NCBI GenBank assembly: GCA_009785015.1 | Contig: WQXD01000173.1 | Span: 1-7,904, forward strand | Source of the DNA: Oscillospiraceae bacterium | GTDB taxonomy: Bacteria > Bacillota_A > Clostridia > Oscillospirales > WRJC01 | Length of the DNA stretch: 7,904 nucleotides | Direction: 5' to 3' | Shown: positions 1 through 6,628 of the stretch, piece by piece | Layout of the letters: the number at the start of each line of letters is the position of its first letter | Position numbering within the stretch: position 1 is the stretch's first letter | Position numbers and translations under genes: made by a program | Notes under the pieces: model-generated | What the model was told of the DNA's origin: nothing | The model's database searches: none | What the model saw: the letters and a program-made list of their open reading frames with translations, nothing else

Positions 1-1557
1 CTCTGCTGACATGGGCGGATAATTTGCGCTGACATTAAATTCGCTTGCCATATATCGTTTGCCGTCGAAGCCTTTGGATTCGAAATAACGCTTGAACGCG
101 CGTAAGTTGTCCGTATATTCCATATAATATTCAGACTTCGTATCTACGCTCCCGTACCAGGGATGGAAACCGATAACATCCACCAGCGGCGCAAGAGCCG
201 AAATCACCTGAAAAAAATCATAATTTTTTTCTTTTTCGGCAATTTCGGTTTCGCTCCATTTGGAAATTCCGTGACAAAATCCCGCATAACTTCCCAATAT
301 CACTTTGGCGTCCGGAGCGCATTCGCGAATAATCCGCGCCGTTATTTTGGCCAATTTAATATAGTGTTCAGTATCCGGAACAGCTCCCCAATAATCGGGG
401 CCGTTCCATTCATTCCATATTTCAAAATACTCAATCCTGTCTTTAAAATAATTGACGGAAAATCTCACGAAGTTTTCCCAGCCGACAAGCGCTTCGTCTG
501 ATTTCGGGGGCGCCGACTGCCACTGGTGGAAAGAAATGTCCCGAACCGGGCTTTCTTGATATAACCGATTGCCGAAAGCTAAGACATATACTATGTTTAC
601 ACCGTTTTTCACCAGCAAATCAATCGCCTTTTCTGCCTCCTCGTCAATTTTCAATACGCCCTTTTCCTGTTCTACCCAATGCCAATTAATCATATCATTG
701 TGATATCCTATACGCGACCAGGTAAGCCCCAAATCAAAGTGCAGCGGCCAAAACCAATCAAAAGTTTCTCGTTCCTGCTGTACATAGTAAAAAATAGAAC
801 TCGCGGTAATTCCGTTGCCGTATGAAGCAAGCGCGACGTTTCGCTTTTTTTCATCATATAGCTCCACAGAAGCGATGGAAAATGCGTAGCCCATATCGCA
901 TTTGGAAAGGACATCGCCGATAATCCATATCTGCTTCACGCGTAAGGCTGCAATATCAATTTCAAAAATATGGCGGTTGACGTCATTTTCCGCTCCCGCG
1001 TAAGGGTCTCCTTCGAACACTGTCTTCCAGTCGTGCGCATCGGAGCTGACTTTTATTGTCAAGTGAGAAGGAATTGCGCAACCGATTAGACTGTTATAAT
1101 ATTTGGAATCGCGTGTTTCTGAAGGAATGTTGCTTCGCTTTTTTAATATTATTTTATGAATTTCGCGTTCTTTTGCCAGATCAATACGTATCCATTCCGG
1201 TTGTTCGTCCGGAATGTTGTGCCGCATTGACATCCAGCAGGTATCATCATTGCCGTCAATGAGATTGATGCATTGCAGCGGATGAAAGTCGTTTGCGGGC
1301 GTACATGGCATACGCGGCGTGGTAGCGCCGATATAATTCTTTTTTATTTCCCAGCTTTTCTTTAGCCGACACTTTTCCGGATTGTTTTTATTATTAATTT
1401 GCACAATATCATCGTCTATTAATTTCGGGCTTTCAGAATAAAAAGCCGCGTTGCCGAATTGATAAATCGGTATTCCGTTTATTTGCGAGCGTACCGCCGG
1501 TTTGCTGGTTTCCGGATAATTCATCCGTTTGTCAAAATCGTTCTTTGATATACCCAT
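1..1557 (-). CDS. Glycoside hydrolase, clan GH-A type, with N-terminal F5/8 type C domain (3' end beyond window)
   Basis: The minus-strand frame is open for all 519 codons from ATG 1557-1555 to the window edge, so the C-terminus is missing. GAGGAGG (1572-1566) lies 8 nt before the ATG and fixes the start. Residues about 95-236 resemble an F5/8 type C (discoidin-like, often carbohydrate-binding) domain: LIDGNDDTCW at 99-108, WIRIDL at 122-127, a strand ending SSDAHDW near 171-177, and a closing SVELYD near 230. A TIM-barrel-like part follows from about 260. WNEWNG places the probable acid/base Glu at 383, a VIGFHPW strand lies at 461-467, and MASEFN puts a probable nucleophile Glu at 506. This spacing fits GH39-like or related clan GH-A retaining glycosidases; the exact family and substrate cannot be assigned. 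The N-terminus (MGISKNDFDKRM) is not a signal peptide, so a cytoplasmic enzyme is inferred. It is transcribed divergently from the solute-binding protein gene. Confidence 0.85.
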   Translation of the reverse strand, partial: MGISKNDFDKRMNYPETSKPAVRSQINGIPIYQFGNAAFYSESPKLIDDDIVQINNKNNPEKCRLKKSWEIKKNYIGATTPRMPCTPANDFHPLQCINLIDGNDDTCWMSMRHNIPDEQPEWIRIDLAKEREIHKIILKKRSNIPSETRDSKYYNSLIGCAIPSHLTIKVSSDAHDWKTVFEGDPYAGAENDVNRHIFEIDIAALRVKQIWIIGDVLSKCDMGYAFSIASVELYDEKKRNVALASYGNGITASSIFYYVQQERETFDWFWPLHFDLGLTWSRIGYHNDMINWHWVEQEKGVLKIDEEAEKAIDLLVKNGVNIVYVLAFGNRLYQESPVRDISFHQWQSAPPKSDEALVGWENFVRFSVNYFKDRIEYFEIWNEWNGPDYWGAVPDTEHYIKLAKITARIIRECAPDAKVILGSYAGFCHGISKWSETEIAEKEKNYDFFQVISALAPLVDVIGFHPWYGSVDTKSEYYMEYTDNLRAFKRYFESKGFDGKRYMASEFNVSANYPPMSAE

Positions 1558-1621
1558 ACTAATAACCTCCTCGATTTTTTATTATTTCCCGAAAAATTTG
1601 CTAAAGCTCGATAACAATAAC

Positions 1622-1650
1622 ATTATATCACAAATTTTTATCGTGTTCAA
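1622..1650 (-). promoter_or_regulatory. Sigma-A-type promoter of the glycoside hydrolase gene
   Basis: Read on the minus strand, a -35 box TTGAAC (1650-1645) is followed after exactly 17 nt by a perfect -10 box TATAAT (1627-1622). The -10 box is preceded by TGA, making an extended -10 (TGATATAAT, 1630-1622). Transcription would start near 1615. The sequence upstream of the -35 (1651-1711) is very rich in A and T, including TTTTAAAA at 1655-1662, and could act as an UP element. Confidence 0.72.
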
Positions 1651-1683
1651 TAAGTTTTAAAAGCATAAAGCCGAAAAAACGCG

Positions 1684-1711
1684 AAATAATTTTATGATTT
1701 GTAAATTATTT
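1684..1711. promoter_or_regulatory. 9-bp inverted repeat between the divergent promoters, candidate operator
   Basis: AAATAATTT (1684-1692) and AAATTATTT (1703-1711) are perfect reverse complements separated by 10 nt, giving a centre-to-centre distance of 19 bp, about two helical turns. The site lies roughly 50-75 bp upstream of the inferred rightward start and 70-95 bp upstream of the leftward one, so one dimeric regulator could influence both. An overlapping imperfect palindrome, TGTAAATTATTTAACA (1700-1715, 6 of 8 half-site positions matching), is an alternative. The arms contain only A and T, so chance is a real possibility. No regulator gene lies in the window. Confidence 0.35.
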
Positions 1712-1720
1712 AACAATACG

Positions 1721-1752
1721 TTGATTTTTTCGGCAATATCCCTTGATATAAT
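1721..1752 (+). promoter_or_regulatory. Extended -10 promoter of the solute-binding protein operon
   Basis: A perfect TATAAT (1747-1752) is preceded by TGA, giving the extended -10 TGATATAAT (1744-1752). The nearest -35-like box is TTGATT (1721-1726), 20 nt upstream, which is longer than ideal; the extended -10 may compensate. Transcription would start near 1759, about 47 nt before the ATG at 1806. The nine-base extended -10 is identical to that of the opposing promoter. Confidence 0.62.
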
Positions 1753-1805
1753 TAGACAATAAACTGATTTATTATTTTTATTTTTTTCACGGGAGGAGTT
1801 TTCGC

Positions 1806-3326
1806 ATGAATATCATGAGTATAAAAAAACCTATATTATTACTGGCCGCAATAGTGCTGTTTTCTGTTGTTTCCTGCACCAAAATTCCGCACAGCGATGA
1901 AACTTCGCTGAATACGAACGGCGGCGGTGATACCGGCGAAACCCCTGCAATACCCGCCGTCGACCCCCGCCAGCTTGTCAGCGACGATTTGCCGGACATC
2001 GACCTTGAAGGCTATATTTTTCGCGTATACGCTCATCCTTACGCCGGGGAAAATGCAGCCCATCCTAACTTTGTCGAAGATTTTTGCCCTGAAAACCAAA
2101 CCGGGGATATTATAAGCGACGCCGTTTATTCGCGCAACAGGACTGTCGAAGCGCGTTTCAATTGTACGCTGACGACGATAGATTCCGGCGGGAATTGGCA
2201 ATCCCATCATACCCGCATCGTAAATTGCGTAAATGCCGGCGAAGACGCGTTCGACATCGCGTTGGTACATTCCGTTCAAGGGCCTAACTTGTCGCTGACG
2301 CCCGGAATACTTATGAATTTATACAACATCGAATATTTAAATTTTGACAAACCGTGGTGGTATAAGAATACCAACGATGAATTTACCGTCATGGGGCAGA
2401 TGTATTTAGGTTCCAACGCGATTTATTACACTGGAATCGAAGAAACGATGGGAATGGTTTTCAACAAGAAATTTTTGACTGACTTCAATTTGGAATCGCC
2501 GTATAAGGACGTAATAGCCGGCACATGGACGTTCGACAAATTGGCGGCGCTGACAAAAGATATTTATGTCGACGGCGACGGCGACGGGGTCCGCGGACCT
2601 TTTGATACATACGGCTATGTTTCGACGTCTGCAAATATAGCATTTTTGACCGCCCTTGATATGCCCATGCTTGAAAAAAGCGGCGAGGGCGTTTCCATCA
2701 TTATAAATAACCCGCGCGCATTCGATATTATCGACAAACTTTACGATTTTTCCTATAACACAAAAGGCGCTTTTACCCCTCCGTTGGATAATGCCGTGGA
2801 TGTATACGATTATGTACGCAAAGCGTTCGGCGGCGGTACCGCCTTTATCGTTCCGAGCACGCTTAAAGACATTGTAAGGGATTACCGGGCGGCGGATATA
2901 GAATACGGCATCATTCCTTACCCTAAATACGACGAAAACCAAAAAGACTATAAATCTTTCGCTACAGACGAATTTTTTTGTATTCCCGCCAACGCGCCCA
3001 ACCCTTCGCGGACGGGACTTATTATAGAAGCTCTGTCGGCTGAAGGATATAAACAAATATATCCGGCTTATTTTGAGATTGCGCTCAAAAAGAAATATTC
3101 GTTTGACGACGAATCGGCGATGTCGCTTGACATTATAGCCAACTCGCGTGTCGTGCCTTTTACGTTTACGTACGACAACTGGGAAGGATTCGGACATATG
3201 CTCAACGATTTGTTCGGTGCAAACCCGACAAAAGATTTTGCTTCTTATTACGAAAAACGCATCGCTTCGGCCCAAAAGCGCGTGGATAAGATAAACGATA
3301 CTTTTGAAAAGATGAAAAACCAATAA
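1806..3326 (+). CDS. Extracellular solute-binding lipoprotein of an ABC sugar transporter
   Basis: This 506-residue protein begins with a lipoprotein signal peptide: KK at 7-8, a hydrophobic stretch at 10-22 and a lipobox VVSC with the lipidated Cys at 24. A Gly/Thr/Pro-rich linker (about 34-52) precedes the binding domain. Features typical of the large clostridial sugar-binding family are visible: KPWWY at 182-186, MGMVFNKKFL at 215-224, a WTFDKL segment at 241-246, an acidic DGDGDGV loop at 256-262 before DTYGY, and a C-terminal segment YFEIALKKKYSFDDESA at 422-438 that resembles the family's conserved motif. The mature protein should sit on the outer face of the membrane and bind a sugar or oligosaccharide. 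GGGAGGAG (1791-1798) lies 7 nt before this ATG; the ATG three codons further on is less well placed. No permease or ATPase gene follows, so its transporter partner is unknown. It is the first gene of the plus-strand operon. Confidence 0.88.
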   Translation: MNIMSIKKPILLLAAIVLFSVVSCTKIPHSDETSLNTNGGGDTGETPAIPAVDPRQLVSDDLPDIDLEGYIFRVYAHPYAGENAAHPNFVEDFCPENQTGDIISDAVYSRNRTVEARFNCTLTTIDSGGNWQSHHTRIVNCVNAGEDAFDIALVHSVQGPNLSLTPGILMNLYNIEYLNFDKPWWYKNTNDEFTVMGQMYLGSNAIYYTGIEETMGMVFNKKFLTDFNLESPYKDVIAGTWTFDKLAALTKDIYVDGDGDGVRGPFDTYGYVSTSANIAFLTALDMPMLEKSGEGVSIIINNPRAFDIIDKLYDFSYNTKGAFTPPLDNAVDVYDYVRKAFGGGTAFIVPSTLKDIVRDYRAADIEYGIIPYPKYDENQKDYKSFATDEFFCIPANAPNPSRTGLIIEALSAEGYKQIYPAYFEIALKKKYSFDDESAMSLDIIANSRVVPFTFTYDNWEGFGHMLNDLFGANPTKDFASYYEKRIASAQKRVDKINDTFEKMKNQ

Positions 3327-3371
3327 CCGCCATTATCGGGAAAAAGAATTTTAAAATAAGGAGGATCCAAA

Positions 3372-5162
3372 ATGAAAAACCCTGTTTTTTTCACAACAAC
3401 GCTGCACTTGCCGTCCTGGCCGGGAATGGCGAACGAGTTCGGCGAGACGATTGAAAAAATGCACCATTTTTGTCATGAGATGTATAACGTGCCTATTACA
3501 TGGATTGCGGGCTGGGGCGCGATGATGAAGTATAAGGAAAGGTTAGCGGAGTTTTGTACGGAATATGGCGACGAAGTGGGAATAATGGAATACGGCGTGT
3601 TCCCGAAAAACCTTGTGGGAGACAGAGCGGCTGAATTGCAAGGGTGGGTCGAGGAATACGGTTTGGAACGTCCGGAAGCGATAAACAGTTCTGTTCCGGA
3701 ACATTTTTTCGCGTCAGTCAATTGGGACGATATGGAACCGGAAAAACAAAAAAAATATATCGCCGCCGTCAAAGACAGCTTTGAAAAAGAATTGGGTATG
3801 CCGGTCAAAACATTCGCTACCCCTTTCATAAATGCCGGTACGATAAGAGCATATCGGGAAATTGGCATCGAATCGGTATGGGCGCATAACTGGGATTATT
3901 TTTGCGAGGGCATAAACAACAAAGGCGCCCCGTTTTTCCCCTTTTATCCGTCGGCGGAAAATCATAATATTCCCGAACCCGATAAAAATAAAAAAAGAAA
4001 TCTTCCGCTCGCCATTCACTGGGGGCCGTTTTCGACAAGCTTTTTAAATATACAGACGATGTCGCGCTGCGCCGCGGCGTGGTGTCTCAACGCGTCTGAA
4101 ATGGTTTCCCGCAGCATAGGGACGGACCAGCATGATTTTGATATAAAAGTGATCAGTCAGATGGCTGCACAGTCCGAATATAACCCGTTCGTTCATATAC
4201 CGCTCCAGCTTGAAGCCGACTGGATGGATGAAGGAGGAGATGCGGGTTTCGGGACGCGGTCGAGGTGCGCCGAACAGTTTTACCGCGAAGTGGAGATATG
4301 CTTGAGGCTTGGCGCCATACCTCTTACGCAAGCCGCTTTTGCCCGTTGGCATAACGATAATATAGGGGACACCGCAGAAATAATACATTATTGCGAAGAT
4401 CCGCTTCCCGACGTTCGCGGAAGGGGAAAAGACATGGAATATCAGCCGGCGGTGGTATACGCGGATAAAAACGTTCAATATTTTTTTACGAAAGCGAGAG
4501 GTTTTAACTTCTTCAAACGGTATGACTATGAAAAATGTATCGCGGACGGCGACGACCACGGCGAAATGCCTTTCGATACGGAACCGCGCGTATATCTGAA
4601 AACCAAAACCGGAATATGTATAAAAACCGGAGTTCATATAAGCATGGACAGCGCAGTTTACCGTATTTCGGGATTTGAACTCACCGCTTATCATGACGAC
4701 CCCAAATACGCGGCGGTTATATGGGAAGCCAATATTCCTTCGTATGTTGCCGACGGCGATATAACTGCGGGCGGGTGCGTTACGGATTTCCGGACTTTGC
4801 GTTCAAACAACACCGTATTCCTGAAAGCCGCGTTGAAAGAAGGAAACAACAATATGGTGTTCGAATCAAATTTGCCAAATAAGTACATACATGTCGTCAA
4901 AACAAAAAGAGTCGGAAAACGATATGAAGTTTGGATACAAAACGACAATGCGCCGGTAGCCGTGTGCAGTCTTCACGTAAATCTTGAACCGGGGTTGGCC
5001 ATCGGCGGATTTTGGTGGGACGGCTTTTATTACCGAGATTTGGCGAATTTTGATTATTCATGGTATAACCCGCATAACGGCGATATTTACATAGGAGCGG
5101 TATATCCCAAAAGTTTTTTGCTCAACAGCGGTTTTACCCGCGTAAGTTTTCAACTATATTGA
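3372..5162 (+). CDS. Unassigned 596-residue protein, possible carbohydrate-active barrel plus beta-rich C-terminus
   Basis: I do not recognise this family with certainty. AAGGAGG (3358-3364) lies 7 nt before the ATG, and the gene follows the solute-binding protein after 45 bp, so co-transcription is likely. No signal peptide is visible. The N-terminal 180 residues have an alternating strand/helix pattern: a VPITWIAG strand at 40-47, a helix, then DEVGIMEYG at 67-75, and later a helix followed by MPVKTFATPF at 143-152 and REIGIESVWAHNW at 162-174. This order recalls the NodB-like (polysaccharide deacetylase/GH57-38-like) barrel, but neither TFDD nor the HxxxH metal motif of CE4 deacetylases is present. 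The middle (about 210-350) has HWGPF, conserved-looking acidic residues (EADWMDEGGD, 281-290) and many aromatics. Residues about 400-596 look beta-rich, like an accessory domain of a carbohydrate-active enzyme. A cytoplasmic sugar-processing role is inferred from context only. Confidence 0.7.
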   Translation: MKNPVFFTTTLHLPSWPGMANEFGETIEKMHHFCHEMYNVPITWIAGWGAMMKYKERLAEFCTEYGDEVGIMEYGVFPKNLVGDRAAELQGWVEEYGLERPEAINSSVPEHFFASVNWDDMEPEKQKKYIAAVKDSFEKELGMPVKTFATPFINAGTIRAYREIGIESVWAHNWDYFCEGINNKGAPFFPFYPSAENHNIPEPDKNKKRNLPLAIHWGPFSTSFLNIQTMSRCAAAWCLNASEMVSRSIGTDQHDFDIKVISQMAAQSEYNPFVHIPLQLEADWMDEGGDAGFGTRSRCAEQFYREVEICLRLGAIPLTQAAFARWHNDNIGDTAEIIHYCEDPLPDVRGRGKDMEYQPAVVYADKNVQYFFTKARGFNFFKRYDYEKCIADGDDHGEMPFDTEPRVYLKTKTGICIKTGVHISMDSAVYRISGFELTAYHDDPKYAAVIWEANIPSYVADGDITAGGCVTDFRTLRSNNTVFLKAALKEGNNNMVFESNLPNKYIHVVKTKRVGKRYEVWIQNDNAPVAVCSLHVNLEPGLAIGGFWWDGFYYRDLANFDYSWYNPHNGDIYIGAVYPKSFLLNSGFTRVSFQLY

Positions 5163-5183
5163 GCTATATTGAAGTATATTGAA
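5154..5183 (+). repeat. Three tandem copies of a 10-bp unit over a stop codon
   Basis: CTATATTGAG (5154-5163), CTATATTGAA (5164-5173) and GTATATTGAA (5174-5183) are consecutive near-identical units. The first contains the last codons and TGA stop of the preceding gene. Because the unit is 10 bp, the three TGA triplets (5160, 5170, 5180) fall in all three forward frames. Replication slippage is the simplest origin. Confidence 0.85.
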
Positions 5184-5242
5184 GAAACAGGCGCAAAAGA
5201 AGTCCGGCAACAACCCGCGCAATAATTTTGCTCAGAGTTTGG

Positions 5243-5250
5243 AAAGGAGA
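5243..5250 (+). promoter_or_regulatory. Ribosome binding site fixing the isomerase-like gene's start
   Basis: AAAGGAGA lies 6 nt before ATG 5257. The same frame is open back to a TTG at 5179, but that codon sits inside the 10-bp repeat and has no Shine-Dalgarno sequence. The extra 26 residues would be basic and unlike the family, so 5257 is chosen. Confidence 0.85.
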
Positions 5251-5256
5251 ATATTT

Positions 5257-6015
5257 ATGACAAATATCGGAATTCAAATATCCAGCGTAAAAAAATATCT
5301 GCAAACTACTGCCGATGTGCTCGATTCGTTCAAAAAATGCTCGAAAATCGGTTATAAATATATACAAATACAATGGATTTCAGCGAGCGTTCCGAATGAA
5401 GCCATACGCGACGCATTGCTTGAATCGGGCCTTGAATGTGTCGGCACGCAGGAATCATATAAAGAAGTTTTTCCCAATATAGAAAAGTATATCAAGATGA
5501 ATCAAATGTGGGGAGGGAAATATATATGTTCAAGTGCGACAGGCATGGAAAACACATTCAGTTCTGTAGATGAGTGTTTAAACGCGGCGGAGCAATTTAA
5601 CAAAATGGCCGAACGGATTAAGGGAGAGGGGCTGATATTCGCATTTCATCCCCATAATTCCCATATAGTTGAAATCGACGGCAGAACATCGCTTGACATT
5701 ATCATGGAAAATACAAGTGACGATGTACAGTTAAATCTCGATATGTATCATATAAAAACATCCGGTAACGATCCGGTGGAATGGCTCGGAAAATCAGCGG
5801 GACGCGCAGATATGACTCATTTCAAAGATTATAAGGCAGAAGGTTCGAAAACAATATTATGTCCTGTCGGTCAAGGTGTTATTGAATGGACAGATATATT
5901 CAAGGCATGTGGTAAAACAGGCGTAAAGTATTGTTTTGCGGAGCAGGAGGAGTGGGGCAAAGACGCTTTTGAGTGTCTCGAAGAAAGTTATCAGTATATA
6001 AAGGCAAATTTATAA
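5257..6015 (+). CDS. Sugar phosphate isomerase/epimerase-family TIM barrel protein
   Basis: The 252-residue product, starting MTNIGIQISS, matches the usual length (about 250-290) of the xylose isomerase-like / AP endonuclease 2 superfamily, which includes IolE, IolH and many sugar epimerases. Family signatures in order are an N-terminal strand NIGIQIS, the pair FHPHNSH at 130-136, NLDMYHIK at 160-167, THFKD at 187-191, VGQGVIEW at 204-211 and YCFAEQEEW at 225-233. Asp162, His188 and Glu229 are the expected metal ligands; the first ligand position may be around His131/His133. It probably isomerises, epimerises or dehydrates a sugar or keto-sugar in the cytoplasm with a divalent metal. The substrate cannot be read from the sequence. 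It follows the 596-residue protein gene after 94 bp and precedes the kinase by 41 bp. Its base composition is more AT-rich than that of the upstream genes (two sampled 60-base lines give 33-40% GC), hinting at a separate origin for this pair. Confidence 0.87.
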   Translation: MTNIGIQISSVKKYLQTTADVLDSFKKCSKIGYKYIQIQWISASVPNEAIRDALLESGLECVGTQESYKEVFPNIEKYIKMNQMWGGKYICSSATGMENTFSSVDECLNAAEQFNKMAERIKGEGLIFAFHPHNSHIVEIDGRTSLDIIMENTSDDVQLNLDMYHIKTSGNDPVEWLGKSAGRADMTHFKDYKAEGSKTILCPVGQGVIEWTDIFKACGKTGVKYCFAEQEEWGKDAFECLEESYQYIKANL

Positions 6016-6043
6016 TGTGTAGGAACGAATACTCACATACAGC

Positions 6044-6050
6044 AGGAGGA
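6044..6050 (+). promoter_or_regulatory. Ribosome binding site fixing the kinase start
   Basis: AGGAGGA lies 6 nt before ATG 6057. Two earlier in-frame starts exist: GTG 5973, inside the isomerase-like gene, and ATG 6015, overlapping its TAA by one base. Both would add residues that are not part of the kinase fold and neither has a comparable Shine-Dalgarno sequence. Confidence 0.87.
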
Positions 6051-6056
6051 AAATTC

Positions 6057-6614
6057 ATGTCGAAAAAACCTTATATCGTCGGAGTAAGCGGCGGAACGTG
6101 CAGCGGTAAGTCAACATTATCCGACAGAATTAAAAAAACACTTGAAAAAAAATATACGGTATCGCTCTTCAATATGGATAATTATTATCAATGGTCATTG
6201 AAAAAAACAATCGCCCCGATAACCCGTATAGAATATTCCGAACACAACCACCCGGACGCAGTTGATAAAGACAGGTTATATAAAGATTTCAACGCCGCAA
6301 TTTCCGATGAATCCAATGACGTTGTTTTAATTGAAGGTATTTTTTCGCTTCATTTTGACCGGCTCAGGGAAAAATTTGATTTAAAAGTTTTTGTTGATTT
6401 ACAGAGTGATGAGCGTATGTACCGGCGCATTAAACGAATGTATGAGTCTTTGGACGATACGGCGCACAGATACCTTGATACGGTGCGTTACCGTCATGAT
6501 GAATTCGTAGAACCGACCCGGTGGCACGCTGATATTGTAGTAAACGGCACATTGGATGCGAATTTAAGTACAAGTATCATCGTCACATATATTGAGGCAC
6601 AAATAAATCAATGA
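6057..6614 (+). CDS. Uridine kinase-like P-loop kinase
   Basis: The 185-residue product has the hallmarks of the uridine kinase/phosphoribulokinase family. A Walker A loop GGTCSGKS (12-19) follows the first strand IVGVS. Next come FNMDNYY (38-44), the counterpart of the family's DSYY, and HNHPDAVD (63-70), the counterpart of its DHPDAFD, then IEGIFSL (92-98), a Walker B-like strand. An Arg-rich lid stretch RMYRRIKRM (120-128) is followed by HDEFVEPTRWHADIVV (147-162), close to the uridine kinase C-terminal motif. The protein is somewhat shorter than typical bacterial Udk (about 210 residues). It should transfer a phosphate from ATP or GTP to a nucleoside or a sugar. Being the last gene of a sugar operon, it may act on a sugar rather than uridine, but that is inference. 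Spot counts on two 60-base lines give only 30-35% GC, below its non-isomerase neighbours. It ends 14 bp from the convergent oxidoreductase gene, and no terminator hairpin is visible between them. Confidence 0.85.
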   Translation: MSKKPYIVGVSGGTCSGKSTLSDRIKKTLEKKYTVSLFNMDNYYQWSLKKTIAPITRIEYSEHNHPDAVDKDRLYKDFNAAISDESNDVVLIEGIFSLHFDRLREKFDLKVFVDLQSDERMYRRIKRMYESLDDTAHRYLDTVRYRHDEFVEPTRWHADIVVNGTLDANLSTSIIVTYIEAQINQ

Positions 6615-6628
6615 TTTTTACTTGGCAA

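Larger units (their letters stand above)
1558..1805. promoter_or_regulatory. Divergent intergenic control region
   Basis: This 248-bp, strongly AT-rich gap separates the two divergent start codons and has no credible coding frame. It holds a leftward promoter (1650-1622), a rightward promoter (about 1721-1752), a 9-bp inverted repeat between them (1684-1711), and a ribosome binding site at each edge. Predicted untranslated leaders are short, about 55-60 nt leftward and about 45-50 nt rightward. That leaves little room for a riboswitch, and none was recognised. Confidence 0.8.

Noticed and set aside
163..501. A 112-codon plus-strand frame opposite the glycoside hydrolase gene
   Set aside because: The opposite strand encodes the conserved WNEWNG barrel region, and this frame's translation is low-complexity and family-less. 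The 1056-1262 frame was rejected likewise.
2588..2599. 12-bp perfect palindrome GGTCCGCGGACC inside the solute-binding protein gene
   Set aside because: It lies in the coding sequence just after the Asp/Gly loop codons and is explained by codon choice. There is no promoter or second copy near it.
2406..3323. A 305-codon open frame on the minus strand, antisense to the solute-binding protein gene
   Set aside because: It lies wholly inside a confidently identified gene, its translation is basic and unlike any family, and it follows from the codon pattern of the real gene. The minus-strand frames at 1839-2279, 3714-4019 and 4044-4694 were rejected for the same reason.
5155..5180. TATATT triplets in the 10-bp repeat as a possible internal promoter
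   Set aside because: No acceptable -35 box or extended -10 TG is found at the right distance upstream of any copy.
5179..5256. TTG start giving a 26-residue N-terminal extension of the isomerase-like gene
   Set aside because: There is no Shine-Dalgarno sequence, it begins within the 10-bp repeat, and a good ribosome binding site precedes ATG 5257, where the family's first strand begins.
6015..6038. Inverted repeat ATGTG/CACAT between the isomerase-like and kinase genes
   Set aside because: It has only five base pairs with a 14-nt loop and no T-run, too weak to call a terminator or processing site.
5973..6056. GTG or ATG (6015) starts extending the kinase upstream
   Set aside because: The additional residues precede the normal first strand of the fold, and AGGAGGA sits 6 nt before ATG 6057.
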